Of a DNA stretch of 64,000 nucleotides, positions 47,279-54,036 are shown piece after piece. The stretch covers positions 1,164,001 through 1,228,000 of the forward strand of contig JAWKLD010000001.1 of assembly GCA_041392855.1 (NCBI GenBank), given 5' to 3'. A program made the translations under genes and the position numbers. This stretch comes from Flavipsychrobacter sp. (GTDB taxonomy: Bacteria; Bacteroidota; Bacteroidia; Chitinophagales; Chitinophagaceae). The stretch's first letter is position 1; the number at the start of each line of letters is the position of its first letter. The notes under the pieces were generated by a model. It had not been told where the DNA came from and did no database searches. It saw only the letters and a program-made list of their open reading frames with translations.

Positions 47279-48544
47279 ATGGATTTATTTGCCAAATTTG
47301 ACAAAGACTTAGGCCCAATTGGAAAACATGCGGATGAAGTACCTGGTTATTACTCTTTCCCTAAACTAGAAGGAGAGATCAGCAACCGTATGGTATTTCA
47401 GGGCAAGGAGAGAATTGTATGGAGCTTGAATAACTATCTAGGTCTTGCAAATCATCCTGAAGTACGCAAAGCTGATGCTGATGCTGCAGCTCAATATGGC
47501 TTGGCATCACCAATGGGAGCTCGTATGATGAGTGGTAATACTACCCTACATGAGCAGCTTGAAGCTCAACTTGCCGATTTTGTCGGTAAGGAAGATGCCA
47601 TGTTGCTTAACTATGGCTACCAAGGTATGGTTTCTGCAATTGATTGTATATGCAACCGTAGAGATATTATAGTTTATGATGCAGAATCTCACGCATGTAT
47701 CTTAGATGGTGTGAGACTTCACGCAGGTAAGCGTTATGTTTTCAAACACAATGACGTTGAAGATTGTGAGAAGCAACTAAAAAGAGCTACTAAACTAGCG
47801 GAAGAGACTGGTGGCGGCATCTTAGTTATTTCTGAAGGTGTATTTGGCATGTCGGGCAACCAAGGAAGAGTTAAAGAACTGGTTGCTTTAAAAGAGAAAT
47901 ACGAATTCAAACTATTCATAGACGATGCTCATGGCTTCGGAACGATAGGTGCAAATGGCTCAGGCGTTGGTGAAGAGCAAGACTGTATTGAAGGTATCGA
48001 TATTTACTTCTCTACATTTGCTAAATCGATGGCAAGCATCGGCGCATTCCTTGCCGGTGATAAAAAAGTTTTAAAGTATCTACGTTACAATACCCGTTCT
48101 CAAATGTTTGCTAAATCATTACCACTACCATTAGTAGTTGGTAATATGAAGCGTCTTGAGCTACTACGTACTAAGCCTGAACTAAAAGCTAAGCTTTGGC
48201 ATAATGTAAACCGTCTTAGAAATGGTTTAAAAGAGCAAGGCTTTAATACAGGCACTACCAACTCTCCTGTAACACCTGTATTACTTAGTGGAGACTTGTT
48301 TGAAGCGACTCAGCTTATCTATGATCTACGTGAGAACTACAATGTTTTCTGTTCTGTAGTGGTATACCCAATTGTACCTAAGGATGTAATTATGCTAAGA
48401 TTGATTCCTACAGCTGTTCACACAGATGAAGATATTGATATCACATTAGCTGCATTCTCTGCGGTAAGAGACAAACTGTTCAATAAAGAATATCCAAAAG
48501 AATATCCACCGGTAAAAACAGAAGAACCTGCAACAACCGTTTAA
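47279..48544 (+). CDS. Alpha-oxoamine synthase, probably serine palmitoyltransferase
   Basis: The 421-residue product is a fold-type I PLP enzyme of the AONS/KBL/SPT family: SLNNYLGLANHPEV, ASPMGARMMSGNTTLHEQLE, the Asp in FIDDAHGFGTIG and the PLP lysine (Lys249) in STFAKSMASIGAF. Family members condense an acyl-CoA with an amino acid. Bacteroidota make sphingolipids, and a stand-alone enzyme with this length and no biotin or threonine genes nearby is most simply a serine palmitoyltransferase that starts ceramide synthesis. 8-amino-7-oxononanoate synthase and glycine C-acetyltransferase remain possible. Confidence 0.82.
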   Translation: MDLFAKFDKDLGPIGKHADEVPGYYSFPKLEGEISNRMVFQGKERIVWSLNNYLGLANHPEVRKADADAAAQYGLASPMGARMMSGNTTLHEQLEAQLADFVGKEDAMLLNYGYQGMVSAIDCICNRRDIIVYDAESHACILDGVRLHAGKRYVFKHNDVEDCEKQLKRATKLAEETGGGILVISEGVFGMSGNQGRVKELVALKEKYEFKLFIDDAHGFGTIGANGSGVGEEQDCIEGIDIYFSTFAKSMASIGAFLAGDKKVLKYLRYNTRSQMFAKSLPLPLVVGNMKRLELLRTKPELKAKLWHNVNRLRNGLKEQGFNTGTTNSPVTPVLLSGDLFEATQLIYDLRENYNVFCSVVVYPIVPKDVIMLRLIPTAVHTDEDIDITLAAFSAVRDKLFNKEYPKEYPPVKTEEPATTV

Positions 48545-48564
48545 GGTATCTATACATTATAAGC

Positions 48565-48592
48565 AAAGCCACCTTTCTTTAAGGTGGCTTTT
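48565..48592 (+). terminator. Terminator after the oxoamine synthase gene
   Basis: AAAGCCACCTT pairs with AAGGTGGCTTT around a 5-nt loop and is followed by T-rich sequence. Confidence 0.88.
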
Positions 48593-48593
48593 G

Positions 48594-48601
48594 TATTTTT
48601 G
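48594..48601 (+). promoter_or_regulatory. -7 promoter box (TATTTTTG)
   Basis: An exact TAnnTTTG match lies 24 nt before the ATG at 48626. It begins one base after the upstream terminator ends, so terminator tail and promoter are fused. Confidence 0.55.
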
Positions 48602-48625
48602 CACACCACACACAAATAGTTATAC

Positions 48626-49498
48626 ATGAAAGTTTTTATAGCAGGCGCATCAGGACTACTGGGCAGCAATTGTCAAAAGCATTTTACAGAAAAAGGATGG
48701 GACGTAGTTGGCTCCTACTTCTCCTACGAAGTACCCAATACAGTTTTCTACAATACGCTTGACCTAGAACATAAAGACAATTTTGATATAGAACAATACA
48801 ACCCTGATGTGATAGTACATTGTGGCGCATTAACTCATGTAGACTATTGCGAAACTAACATAGAAGAGAGCTACCAAAAAACAGTGCAAAGCACTATCAA
48901 CCTCGCCTCTATTGCTAAGAAATGCAATGCACGCTTTGTATACATATCTACCGATTATGTTTTTGACGGGAAGGAAGGTCCTTATACTGAAGACCAAACT
49001 ACTAACCCGGTAAGCATATACGGCAAGCATAAACTAGAAGCAGAGCATATAGTATTAAACACAATACCAGATACACTAATTCTTCGTATTACGAATGTAT
49101 ACGGCAATGAAGCCAGAGGAAAAAACTTTGTAGCGAGAATAGCAGAACAATGTATCAACAACAACAAACTAACACTAAAACTGCCCTACGATCAGTATGC
49201 CTGCCCTACCAATGCTTGGGATATCGCACGCGCCATGTTTGTATTACTAAGAGATAATAAGTCTGGAATCTACCACATAGGTGGCACAGACTATATGAAC
49301 CGTATTGAACTAGCTCTTAGAGTAATACAATACTTCCCAAATGCGGAGTACGAACTGATACCTATGAATACGGAAGAACTAAACCAACCTGCTAACAGAC
49401 CATTAAAGGGTGGTTTCATAACAATGAAATTCAATAGAGAATACCCTGATATGCTATTTGGAAATATAGATAGCTATATGAAAGAGCTACTACAATAA
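48626..49498 (+). CDS. RmlD-like NAD(P)-dependent sugar reductase (extended SDR)
   Basis: The 290-residue product has a Rossmann start (VFIAGASGLLGSNCQKHF), HCGALTHVDYCE, the Thr/Ser-Tyr-Lys catalytic set in YISTDYVFDG and VSIYGKHKLEAE, and LRITNVYGNEARGKNF. These features match the dTDP-4-dehydrorhamnose reductase (RmlD/RfbD) group, which reduces 4-keto nucleotide sugars. The other rhamnose genes are absent here, so the exact sugar is open. It has its own promoter and no close partner. Confidence 0.85.
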   Translation: MKVFIAGASGLLGSNCQKHFTEKGWDVVGSYFSYEVPNTVFYNTLDLEHKDNFDIEQYNPDVIVHCGALTHVDYCETNIEESYQKTVQSTINLASIAKKCNARFVYISTDYVFDGKEGPYTEDQTTNPVSIYGKHKLEAEHIVLNTIPDTLILRITNVYGNEARGKNFVARIAEQCINNNKLTLKLPYDQYACPTNAWDIARAMFVLLRDNKSGIYHIGGTDYMNRIELALRVIQYFPNAEYELIPMNTEELNQPANRPLKGGFITMKFNREYPDMLFGNIDSYMKELLQ

Positions 49499-49504
49499 TA
49501 GGCA

Positions 49505-49566
49505 CAAAAAAATCCCAGCTACGTATAGCTGGGATTAGGACTGTACTTACTAACCCATCGTAAGTA
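49505..49566 (-). terminator. Minus-strand terminator with second hairpin (possible small RNA 3' end)
   Basis: On the minus strand a 7-bp hairpin (TACTTAC/GTAAGTA, 9-nt loop) is followed by an 11-bp hairpin (AATCCCAGCTA/TAGCTGGGATT, loop of 4) and then seven T residues. On the plus strand the second hairpin lacks a T-run, so the intended direction is minus, although no minus-strand gene is seen upstream of it. Confidence 0.5.
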
Positions 49567-49731
49567 TGACAAATATCTGAAAAAGCTTTCGTATAAGAAA
49601 ATTATTTTTTCTGTTATATGTACGAATTTCTACGTTACTATTCATAAGTCAATCTACATATTAATCAATAAGATTATTTATTGACATACTCCACCTATAA
49701 TCTGTCTTAAGCATTTACAAAAAATCACACA

Positions 49732-49781
49732 AAAAGACATTTTGTCAGTACATATCACCTAGAAAAGACAAAAAGTCACTA
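49732..49781. promoter_or_regulatory. Paired palindromic sites AAAAGACA-N4-GTCA upstream of hsp20
   Basis: Two 19-nt sites fit AAAAGACAWWWWGTCASTA: 49732-49750 (inner TTTT) and 49763-49781 (inner AAAA). They start 31 bp apart, about three helical turns. Each has GAC-N5-GTC dyad symmetry. They are good candidates for binding sites of a heat-shock regulator. Confidence 0.5.
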
Positions 49782-49853
49782 ATTTTATAGTTGGTATTCA
49801 GTTTGATTAATACAAAGTGTATTCAAATTTTAAAAAACTTAAAAACTTACATT

Positions 49854-50291
49854 ATGTATAATCACAAAACCAACAGAGTAGCAACACCAACTTTAGGCGG
49901 ATTCTTTGAAAATGCTTTTAAAAACAATTTTGGCAACGTCTTTTATGACGATAACTGGAGTAATACAACAGCACCGGCTAATATCAAAGAAACTGAAACC
50001 GCATACGTTCTTGATCTAGTGGCACCAGGGCTTAAAAAAGAAGACTTTAAGATAAAGGTAGAAAAGGATGTATTATACATTTCCTTCACCCACGAAGAAG
50101 CTAAAGAAGAAAACACAGACAAGGTATTGCGTAACGAATACCAGTTCCGCTCTTTCAAGAGAAGCTTTTCATTAAGCGAAAAAGTAAACGCAGCAAACAT
50201 CAGCGCCACTTACAATGATGGCATATTAAAAATAACATTACCTAAAAAGGAAAATATAATCGCAGAAGTAAAAGAGATAAGTGTAGGCTAA
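49854..50291 (+). CDS. Small heat-shock protein, Hsp20/alpha-crystallin family
   Basis: The start at 49854 gives a 145-residue protein of normal family length; the longer frame from 49791 adds a non-homologous hydrophobic stretch. The alpha-crystallin domain spans about residues 35-140: ETETAYVLDLVAPGLKKEDF, VLYISFTHEE, YQFRSFKRSFSLSEKVN and the closing GILKITLPKKE. Members bind unfolding proteins as oligomers in the cytoplasm and hand them to ATP-driven chaperones. A terminator follows. Paired palindromes upstream suggest stress control. Confidence 0.95.
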   Translation: MYNHKTNRVATPTLGGFFENAFKNNFGNVFYDDNWSNTTAPANIKETETAYVLDLVAPGLKKEDFKIKVEKDVLYISFTHEEAKEENTDKVLRNEYQFRSFKRSFSLSEKVNAANISATYNDGILKITLPKKENIIAEVKEISVG

Positions 50292-50316
50292 GTTTGATAG
50301 GGGTTGATATAACAGA

Positions 50317-50341
50317 AAAGGCGAGCATAAAGCTCGCCTTT
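50317..50341. terminator. Bidirectional terminator after hsp20
   Basis: AAAGGCGAGC pairs with GCTCGCCTTT around a 5-nt loop. It ends 1 nt before the stop of the convergent decarboxylase gene. Confidence 0.88.
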
Positions 50342-50342
50342 A

Positions 50343-51755
50343 TTATTTATTGTATCCTAATAACTTCAACATACTTTGAGGCGACTGTTCTTTTGCATAC
50401 AACCAGTCTACCAATTTCCCTTTCTCATCCCTTTCCACGACAATATGCTTAGGAGAAGGCACCATGCAATGCTTGATACCACCATAACCCGACAATTGAT
50501 CTTGATAAGCTCCGGTATGAAAGAAACCAACATACAATGGCTCCTGCCCCTTTTCCTTATCGGTCTTGGGTAAGAAAACTGCATTAATATGCTCCTCAGA
50601 CGTATAGAAATCATGACTATCGCAGGTGAGCCCTCCTAAATGCACCTCTTGATATTCATTACTCCACTTATTAATTGGCAGCATTAAAAACTTTTCTCCT
50701 ATACCCCAAGTATCAGGTAGTGTAGTAATAAAACTACTATCGATCATATACCATATCTCTCTATCATTCTGTACTTTCTCGTCCAGCACACTATATATTA
50801 CAGCACCACTCTCCCCTACAGTAAACGAGCCAAACTCTGTATAGATATCAGGCATGTCTACTTTATTTTTCTTACAAACCTTCTTTATCGTAGATACGAT
50901 CTGGTTGACCATATACTTATAATCGTAATCGAAACCCAAAGAGTGCTTGATAGGGAAACCGCCACCTAAATTAAGCCCATTCAACTCAGGGCATATCTTT
51001 TTAAGCTGGCAATACAAGGTCAATACCTTATTCAGCTCACTCCAGTAGTAGATATCATCCCTAATACCTGTATTCATAAAGAAGTGGAGCATCTTTAAGC
51101 TAAACTTATCATTCCCTTTGATCTTGTCTATATAAAACTCCAGTATATCTTGCTTTCTTATACCCAAACGAGAAGTATAGAAGTCGAACTTAGGCTCCTC
51201 TTCTGTTGCTATCCTTATTCCTATACTTACAGGACTATCTGATTTAATCGACTTCTCATAATCTTCAAACTCACGTTTATTATCTAATACAGGAATTACA
51301 TTTTTAAACCCATCGTTGATGAGTTTAGCAATATTTCTGGTATATGGTCTGGTTTTAAAACCATTACATATGATATAAGTATCCTTAGTTATCTTCTTTC
51401 TGGCATAAAGCTTCTTAATGATCTCAATATCATAAGCAAAAGAAGTCTCTAAATGCACATTATGCTTCAGCGTTTCTTCTACGATAAAAGAGAAGTGCGA
51501 ACTCTTGGTACAATAACAGTAACAGTATTCACCTTCATAGTTATAACGCTTTATAGCATCAGCAAAAAGCTTTTTTGACTTTGCTATCTGCATACCAATT
51601 TTGGGCAAATAGGTTAGCTTGAACGGCGTTCCGTATTTATCTATTAACTTCTTGACATCCACATCATTGAACTGTAGATAATCATCGACTACTTCAAAAC
51701 CTTCTTGAGGAAAATCGAATGTCTGTTTTACAAGATCAGTGTACGTATTGTTCAT
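50343..51755 (-). CDS. Fold-type III PLP decarboxylase, probably arginine decarboxylase
   Basis: The 470-residue product has an alanine-racemase-like barrel with the PLP lysine (Lys84) in YCYCTKSSHFSFIVEE, the glycine loop GLNLGGGFPIKH, TEFGSFTVGESG and the C-terminal motif LTCDSHDFYTSE with the Cys-Asp pair that completes the neighbouring active site. Length fits the short Bacteroidota enzymes annotated as arginine decarboxylase (polyamine synthesis through agmatine); diaminopimelate or ornithine decarboxylase are alternatives, but the sequence differs from canonical LysA. No polyamine genes are adjacent. Confidence 0.82.
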   Translation of the reverse strand: MNNTYTDLVKQTFDFPQEGFEVVDDYLQFNDVDVKKLIDKYGTPFKLTYLPKIGMQIAKSKKLFADAIKRYNYEGEYCYCYCTKSSHFSFIVEETLKHNVHLETSFAYDIEIIKKLYARKKITKDTYIICNGFKTRPYTRNIAKLINDGFKNVIPVLDNKREFEDYEKSIKSDSPVSIGIRIATEEEPKFDFYTSRLGIRKQDILEFYIDKIKGNDKFSLKMLHFFMNTGIRDDIYYWSELNKVLTLYCQLKKICPELNGLNLGGGFPIKHSLGFDYDYKYMVNQIVSTIKKVCKKNKVDMPDIYTEFGSFTVGESGAVIYSVLDEKVQNDREIWYMIDSSFITTLPDTWGIGEKFLMLPINKWSNEYQEVHLGGLTCDSHDFYTSEEHINAVFLPKTDKEKGQEPLYVGFFHTGAYQDQLSGYGGIKHCMVPSPKHIVVERDEKGKLVDWLYAKEQSPQSMLKLLGYNK

Positions 51756-51802
51756 GTAACAGTAACAAATGTTTGTGTGTGTATACTACTATTTGTAAGG
51801 TA

Positions 51803-51810
51803 CAAATGTA
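51803..51810 (-). promoter_or_regulatory. -7 promoter box (TACATTTG)
   Basis: An exact TAnnTTTG match on the minus strand lies 47 nt before the decarboxylase start. Confidence 0.5.
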
Positions 51811-51886
51811 ACTTTTTATGTTGATTGATATAGCCTTTGAAAATATAAAAACATAGTAAAATAATACTCCCAATCTGCATTTAGAT

Positions 51887-51894
51887 TATGTTTG
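51887..51894 (+). promoter_or_regulatory. -7 promoter box (TATGTTTG), near-leaderless start
   Basis: An exact TAnnTTTG match ends 7 nt before the ATG at 51902, implying little or no leader. Confidence 0.58.
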
Positions 51895-51901
51895 CACTCT
51901 G

Positions 51902-52813
51902 ATGAAGAAGGCACTAATACAGATGCACCTAGCCGTATTGCTTTGGGGCTTTACAGGCGTACTTGGCAAGACTATTTCTTTAAGTGCACCAGTATTGGTA
52001 TGGTACAGAATGCTACTTACGGCCATCTTCGTTGCGGTTATTCTTTTTTATAGAAAAGAATGGGTACCCGTAAGCAAAAAAGACAAATGGAGGCTTATAT
52101 GGATCGGTTGCTTGATGGGGCTACATTGGGTAGCCTTTTATGGCTCTATAAAATACTCCAGTATTTCGGTAGCATTGGTTTGCCTATCTACGGCAAGTAT
52201 ATTCACTTCCCTACTCGACCCCTTTGTTAATAAAGGCAAGCACAACTACAAGGAATTTATTCTCAGCATTATCACCATTATAGGCGTTTACTTTATCTAC
52301 CAGTTCCAACAGCTGTATTGGAAAGGCATCATCCTAGGCATTATTGCCGCTATGCTATCTTCTTGGTTTGTGGTGCTAAACAAGAAGATAGCCACGAAAT
52401 ACCCTGCCCGCACTATGGTATTTTACGAAATGACCGCAGGCTGGGCCATGCTTACTCTACTAATTCCTTTTATGGTATGGTACACACCAGATGTTGCCTT
52501 AATACCAGAAACAAGCGATTGGTTATGGCTGGTCATACTAAGCCTTTGCTGCACGGTATGGTCTCAATCATTAGCACTTAATGCATTGAAACACATAAGT
52601 GCATTCACCTCTACTTTGAGTGTAAATATGGAACCCGTGTACGGTATCTTACTGGCCTTTTTATTCTTTGGTGAGCATAAAGACCTAGACATAAAGTTCT
52701 ATGTAGGAATGCTATTGATACTCAGCTCTGTAGTACTACAAATGCTTTACCTAATACGCAAACCTAAAAAGGTATCTCCCGGCTATATCGTAGAGAAAAA
52801 CGGTATCGATTAG
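51902..52813 (+). CDS. EamA-family (DMT superfamily) transporter
   Basis: The 303-residue product has about ten hydrophobic helices in two five-helix halves, the hallmark of EamA/RhaT-type drug/metabolite transporters: first half with HLAVLLWGFTGVLGKTISL and GLHWVAFYGSIKYSSISVAL, second half with GIIAAMLSSWFVVLNKKIA and NMEPVYGILLAFLFFGE. It probably exports or imports a small metabolite; the substrate is unknown. Its TAG stop overlaps the convergent TPR gene by 4 nt. Confidence 0.9.
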   Translation: MKKALIQMHLAVLLWGFTGVLGKTISLSAPVLVWYRMLLTAIFVAVILFYRKEWVPVSKKDKWRLIWIGCLMGLHWVAFYGSIKYSSISVALVCLSTASIFTSLLDPFVNKGKHNYKEFILSIITIIGVYFIYQFQQLYWKGIILGIIAAMLSSWFVVLNKKIATKYPARTMVFYEMTAGWAMLTLLIPFMVWYTPDVALIPETSDWLWLVILSLCCTVWSQSLALNALKHISAFTSTLSVNMEPVYGILLAFLFFGEHKDLDIKFYVGMLLILSSVVLQMLYLIRKPKKVSPGYIVEKNGID

Positions 52814-53877
52814 GGCTTTTCAAGCTTTTGTCTAATAAATGCGTTTTTATTGTTGATCTCCAATCTATTATCTCCAAGCCATTTAGCATAAGCATTCAGC
52901 TCGTCTTTGTGCTTGTCGTACCATACATTGAACTCCTGCTTATCGCCCGATATTAAAACCCAGTGACTGTAGGCATCAAAATGTCCAGCATCCAACACTT
53001 TCTTCTGATAGCTGAACAATACATTATCATATTCTTTGTCATAACCCTTCTCATAATAACCTTCAATAAAGCGCTTTCTAATACGACATATGGCCTCCAT
53101 ATTCAATTTCTTCTCTTCCACTACACTTAACAGCAATAAGGGTTCATATACTTTATGTGCAAATGGCAAATGACCATTTACCAAAGTGGCATCTTTAGAA
53201 AAACTAACAGCCATTGTGCTATCTGAAGTTATCTCCATTTCATTCAAATAAGTCTCATAAAGCATAGCACTTATTTGCTTTGTTCTATCTGTGTTAGGCT
53301 CCAGATTGATAAACAGTTCGCCATATATCATTCCCCATATCTCTTCTTGAGAGGAAAGAAAAAGGATAGCTGCTCTAAAGTAGTTGGTAGGATAATTGGG
53401 AGCTACTTCTATACCCCTTTCATAATAGGCTAAAGCCCTGTTATAGTCCCTATGGTCGTAATAAAAATTACCATATTCAGCATACAACAACCCTGACTTA
53501 GGAAACTTCCTTAACCCCACCTTGTAAGACCGTAAAGCCATGGTCGTATCACCATTCATATCATACAGGTTACCCAAAAGCTGATACACCTTATCATTTA
53601 CGTCTTCCTTACCTGCCAAACGCTCCATTATCTGTAACGACTTTTTAAAGTCTTGCTTCAAATAATAAGCATAAGCCATCTCATACCTATATCTGTATAC
53701 TGTACTGTCTAATTGATGAGCCTGCTCAAGTAAGCTTATAGCCTCATCATAAGCCTTATTATCAATATATTTTACAGCAGTTTGTGCTAAACTTTGGGCT
53801 TTTTGCTTATCTGTTTGGGCTGTAGCAACTACGGAAACAAACAAAAGCAAAAAAGGCAATATCAATTTCCTTTTCAT
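52810..53877 (-). CDS. Secreted TPR-repeat protein
   Basis: I start the gene at the ATG at 53877; an earlier in-frame ATG at 53901 lies upstream of the promoter box TATTTTTG (53889-53896). The 355-residue product has a signal peptide (KRKLILPFLLLFVSVVATAQ) and at least four tetratricopeptide repeats from about residue 20 to 190 (for example YDEAISLLEQAHQLDSTVYR, DYNRALAYYERGIEVAPNYP). The rest is helical without clear repeats. TPR proteins act as scaffolds; this one should work in the periplasm. The partner is unknown. Confidence 0.85.
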   Translation of the reverse strand: MKRKLILPFLLLFVSVVATAQTDKQKAQSLAQTAVKYIDNKAYDEAISLLEQAHQLDSTVYRYRYEMAYAYYLKQDFKKSLQIMERLAGKEDVNDKVYQLLGNLYDMNGDTTMALRSYKVGLRKFPKSGLLYAEYGNFYYDHRDYNRALAYYERGIEVAPNYPTNYFRAAILFLSSQEEIWGMIYGELFINLEPNTDRTKQISAMLYETYLNEMEITSDSTMAVSFSKDATLVNGHLPFAHKVYEPLLLLSVVEEKKLNMEAICRIRKRFIEGYYEKGYDKEYDNVLFSYQKKVLDAGHFDAYSHWVLISGDKQEFNVWYDKHKDELNAYAKWLGDNRLEINNKNAFIRQKLEKP

Positions 53878-53888
53878 ATCTGTAGCAC

Positions 53889-53896
53889 CAAAAATA
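53889..53896 (-). promoter_or_regulatory. -7 promoter box (TATTTTTG), short leader
   Basis: An exact TAnnTTTG match on the minus strand ends 11 nt before the ATG at 53877 and excludes the ATG at 53901 as start. Confidence 0.58.
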
Positions 53897-53975
53897 ACCA
53901 TCTTAAGTTTAGCATTTCAGTATTGTTAAAATGTTATAGCAAAAAGAATAGTTAATACTGATTTTAAGTGTCTTT

Positions 53976-54006
53976 TTTGTATATTATATGTTCCGAGTTA
54001 CCTTTG
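53976..54006 (+). promoter_or_regulatory. Promoter of the E1 fusion gene (TTTG, 19 nt, TACCTTTG)
   Basis: TTTG at 53976-53979 and TACCTTTG at 53999-54006 are separated by 19 nt. Transcription would start near 54012, so the ATG at 54037 is the real start. Confidence 0.72.
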
Positions 54007-54036
54007 CAAACCAATAATTTAAGACAACTAGAATAT

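Larger units (their letters stand above)
49499..49853. other. 355-nt intergenic region before hsp20
   Basis: The region holds two adjacent hairpins (49511-49536 and 49544-49566) whose T-run lies on the minus strand, and two near-identical palindromic sites (49732-49750 and 49763-49781). I found no convincing coding frame; a frame from 49791 that fuses to hsp20 uses an upstream start that I reject. No exact TAnnTTTG box precedes hsp20. Confidence 0.6.

Noticed and set aside
49680..49706. TTGACA and TATAAT hexamers upstream of hsp20
   Set aside because: They are only about 9 nt apart, too close for a sigma-70 promoter, and Bacteroidota do not use this consensus.
49791..49853. Longer N-terminus for Hsp20 from 49791
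   Set aside because: The added residues are not alpha-crystallin-like and the ATG at 49854 gives the normal family length.
53968..54036. Longer N-terminus for the E1 fusion protein from 53968
   Set aside because: The upstream ATG lies before the TTTG/TACCTTTG promoter, so it would not be in the transcript.
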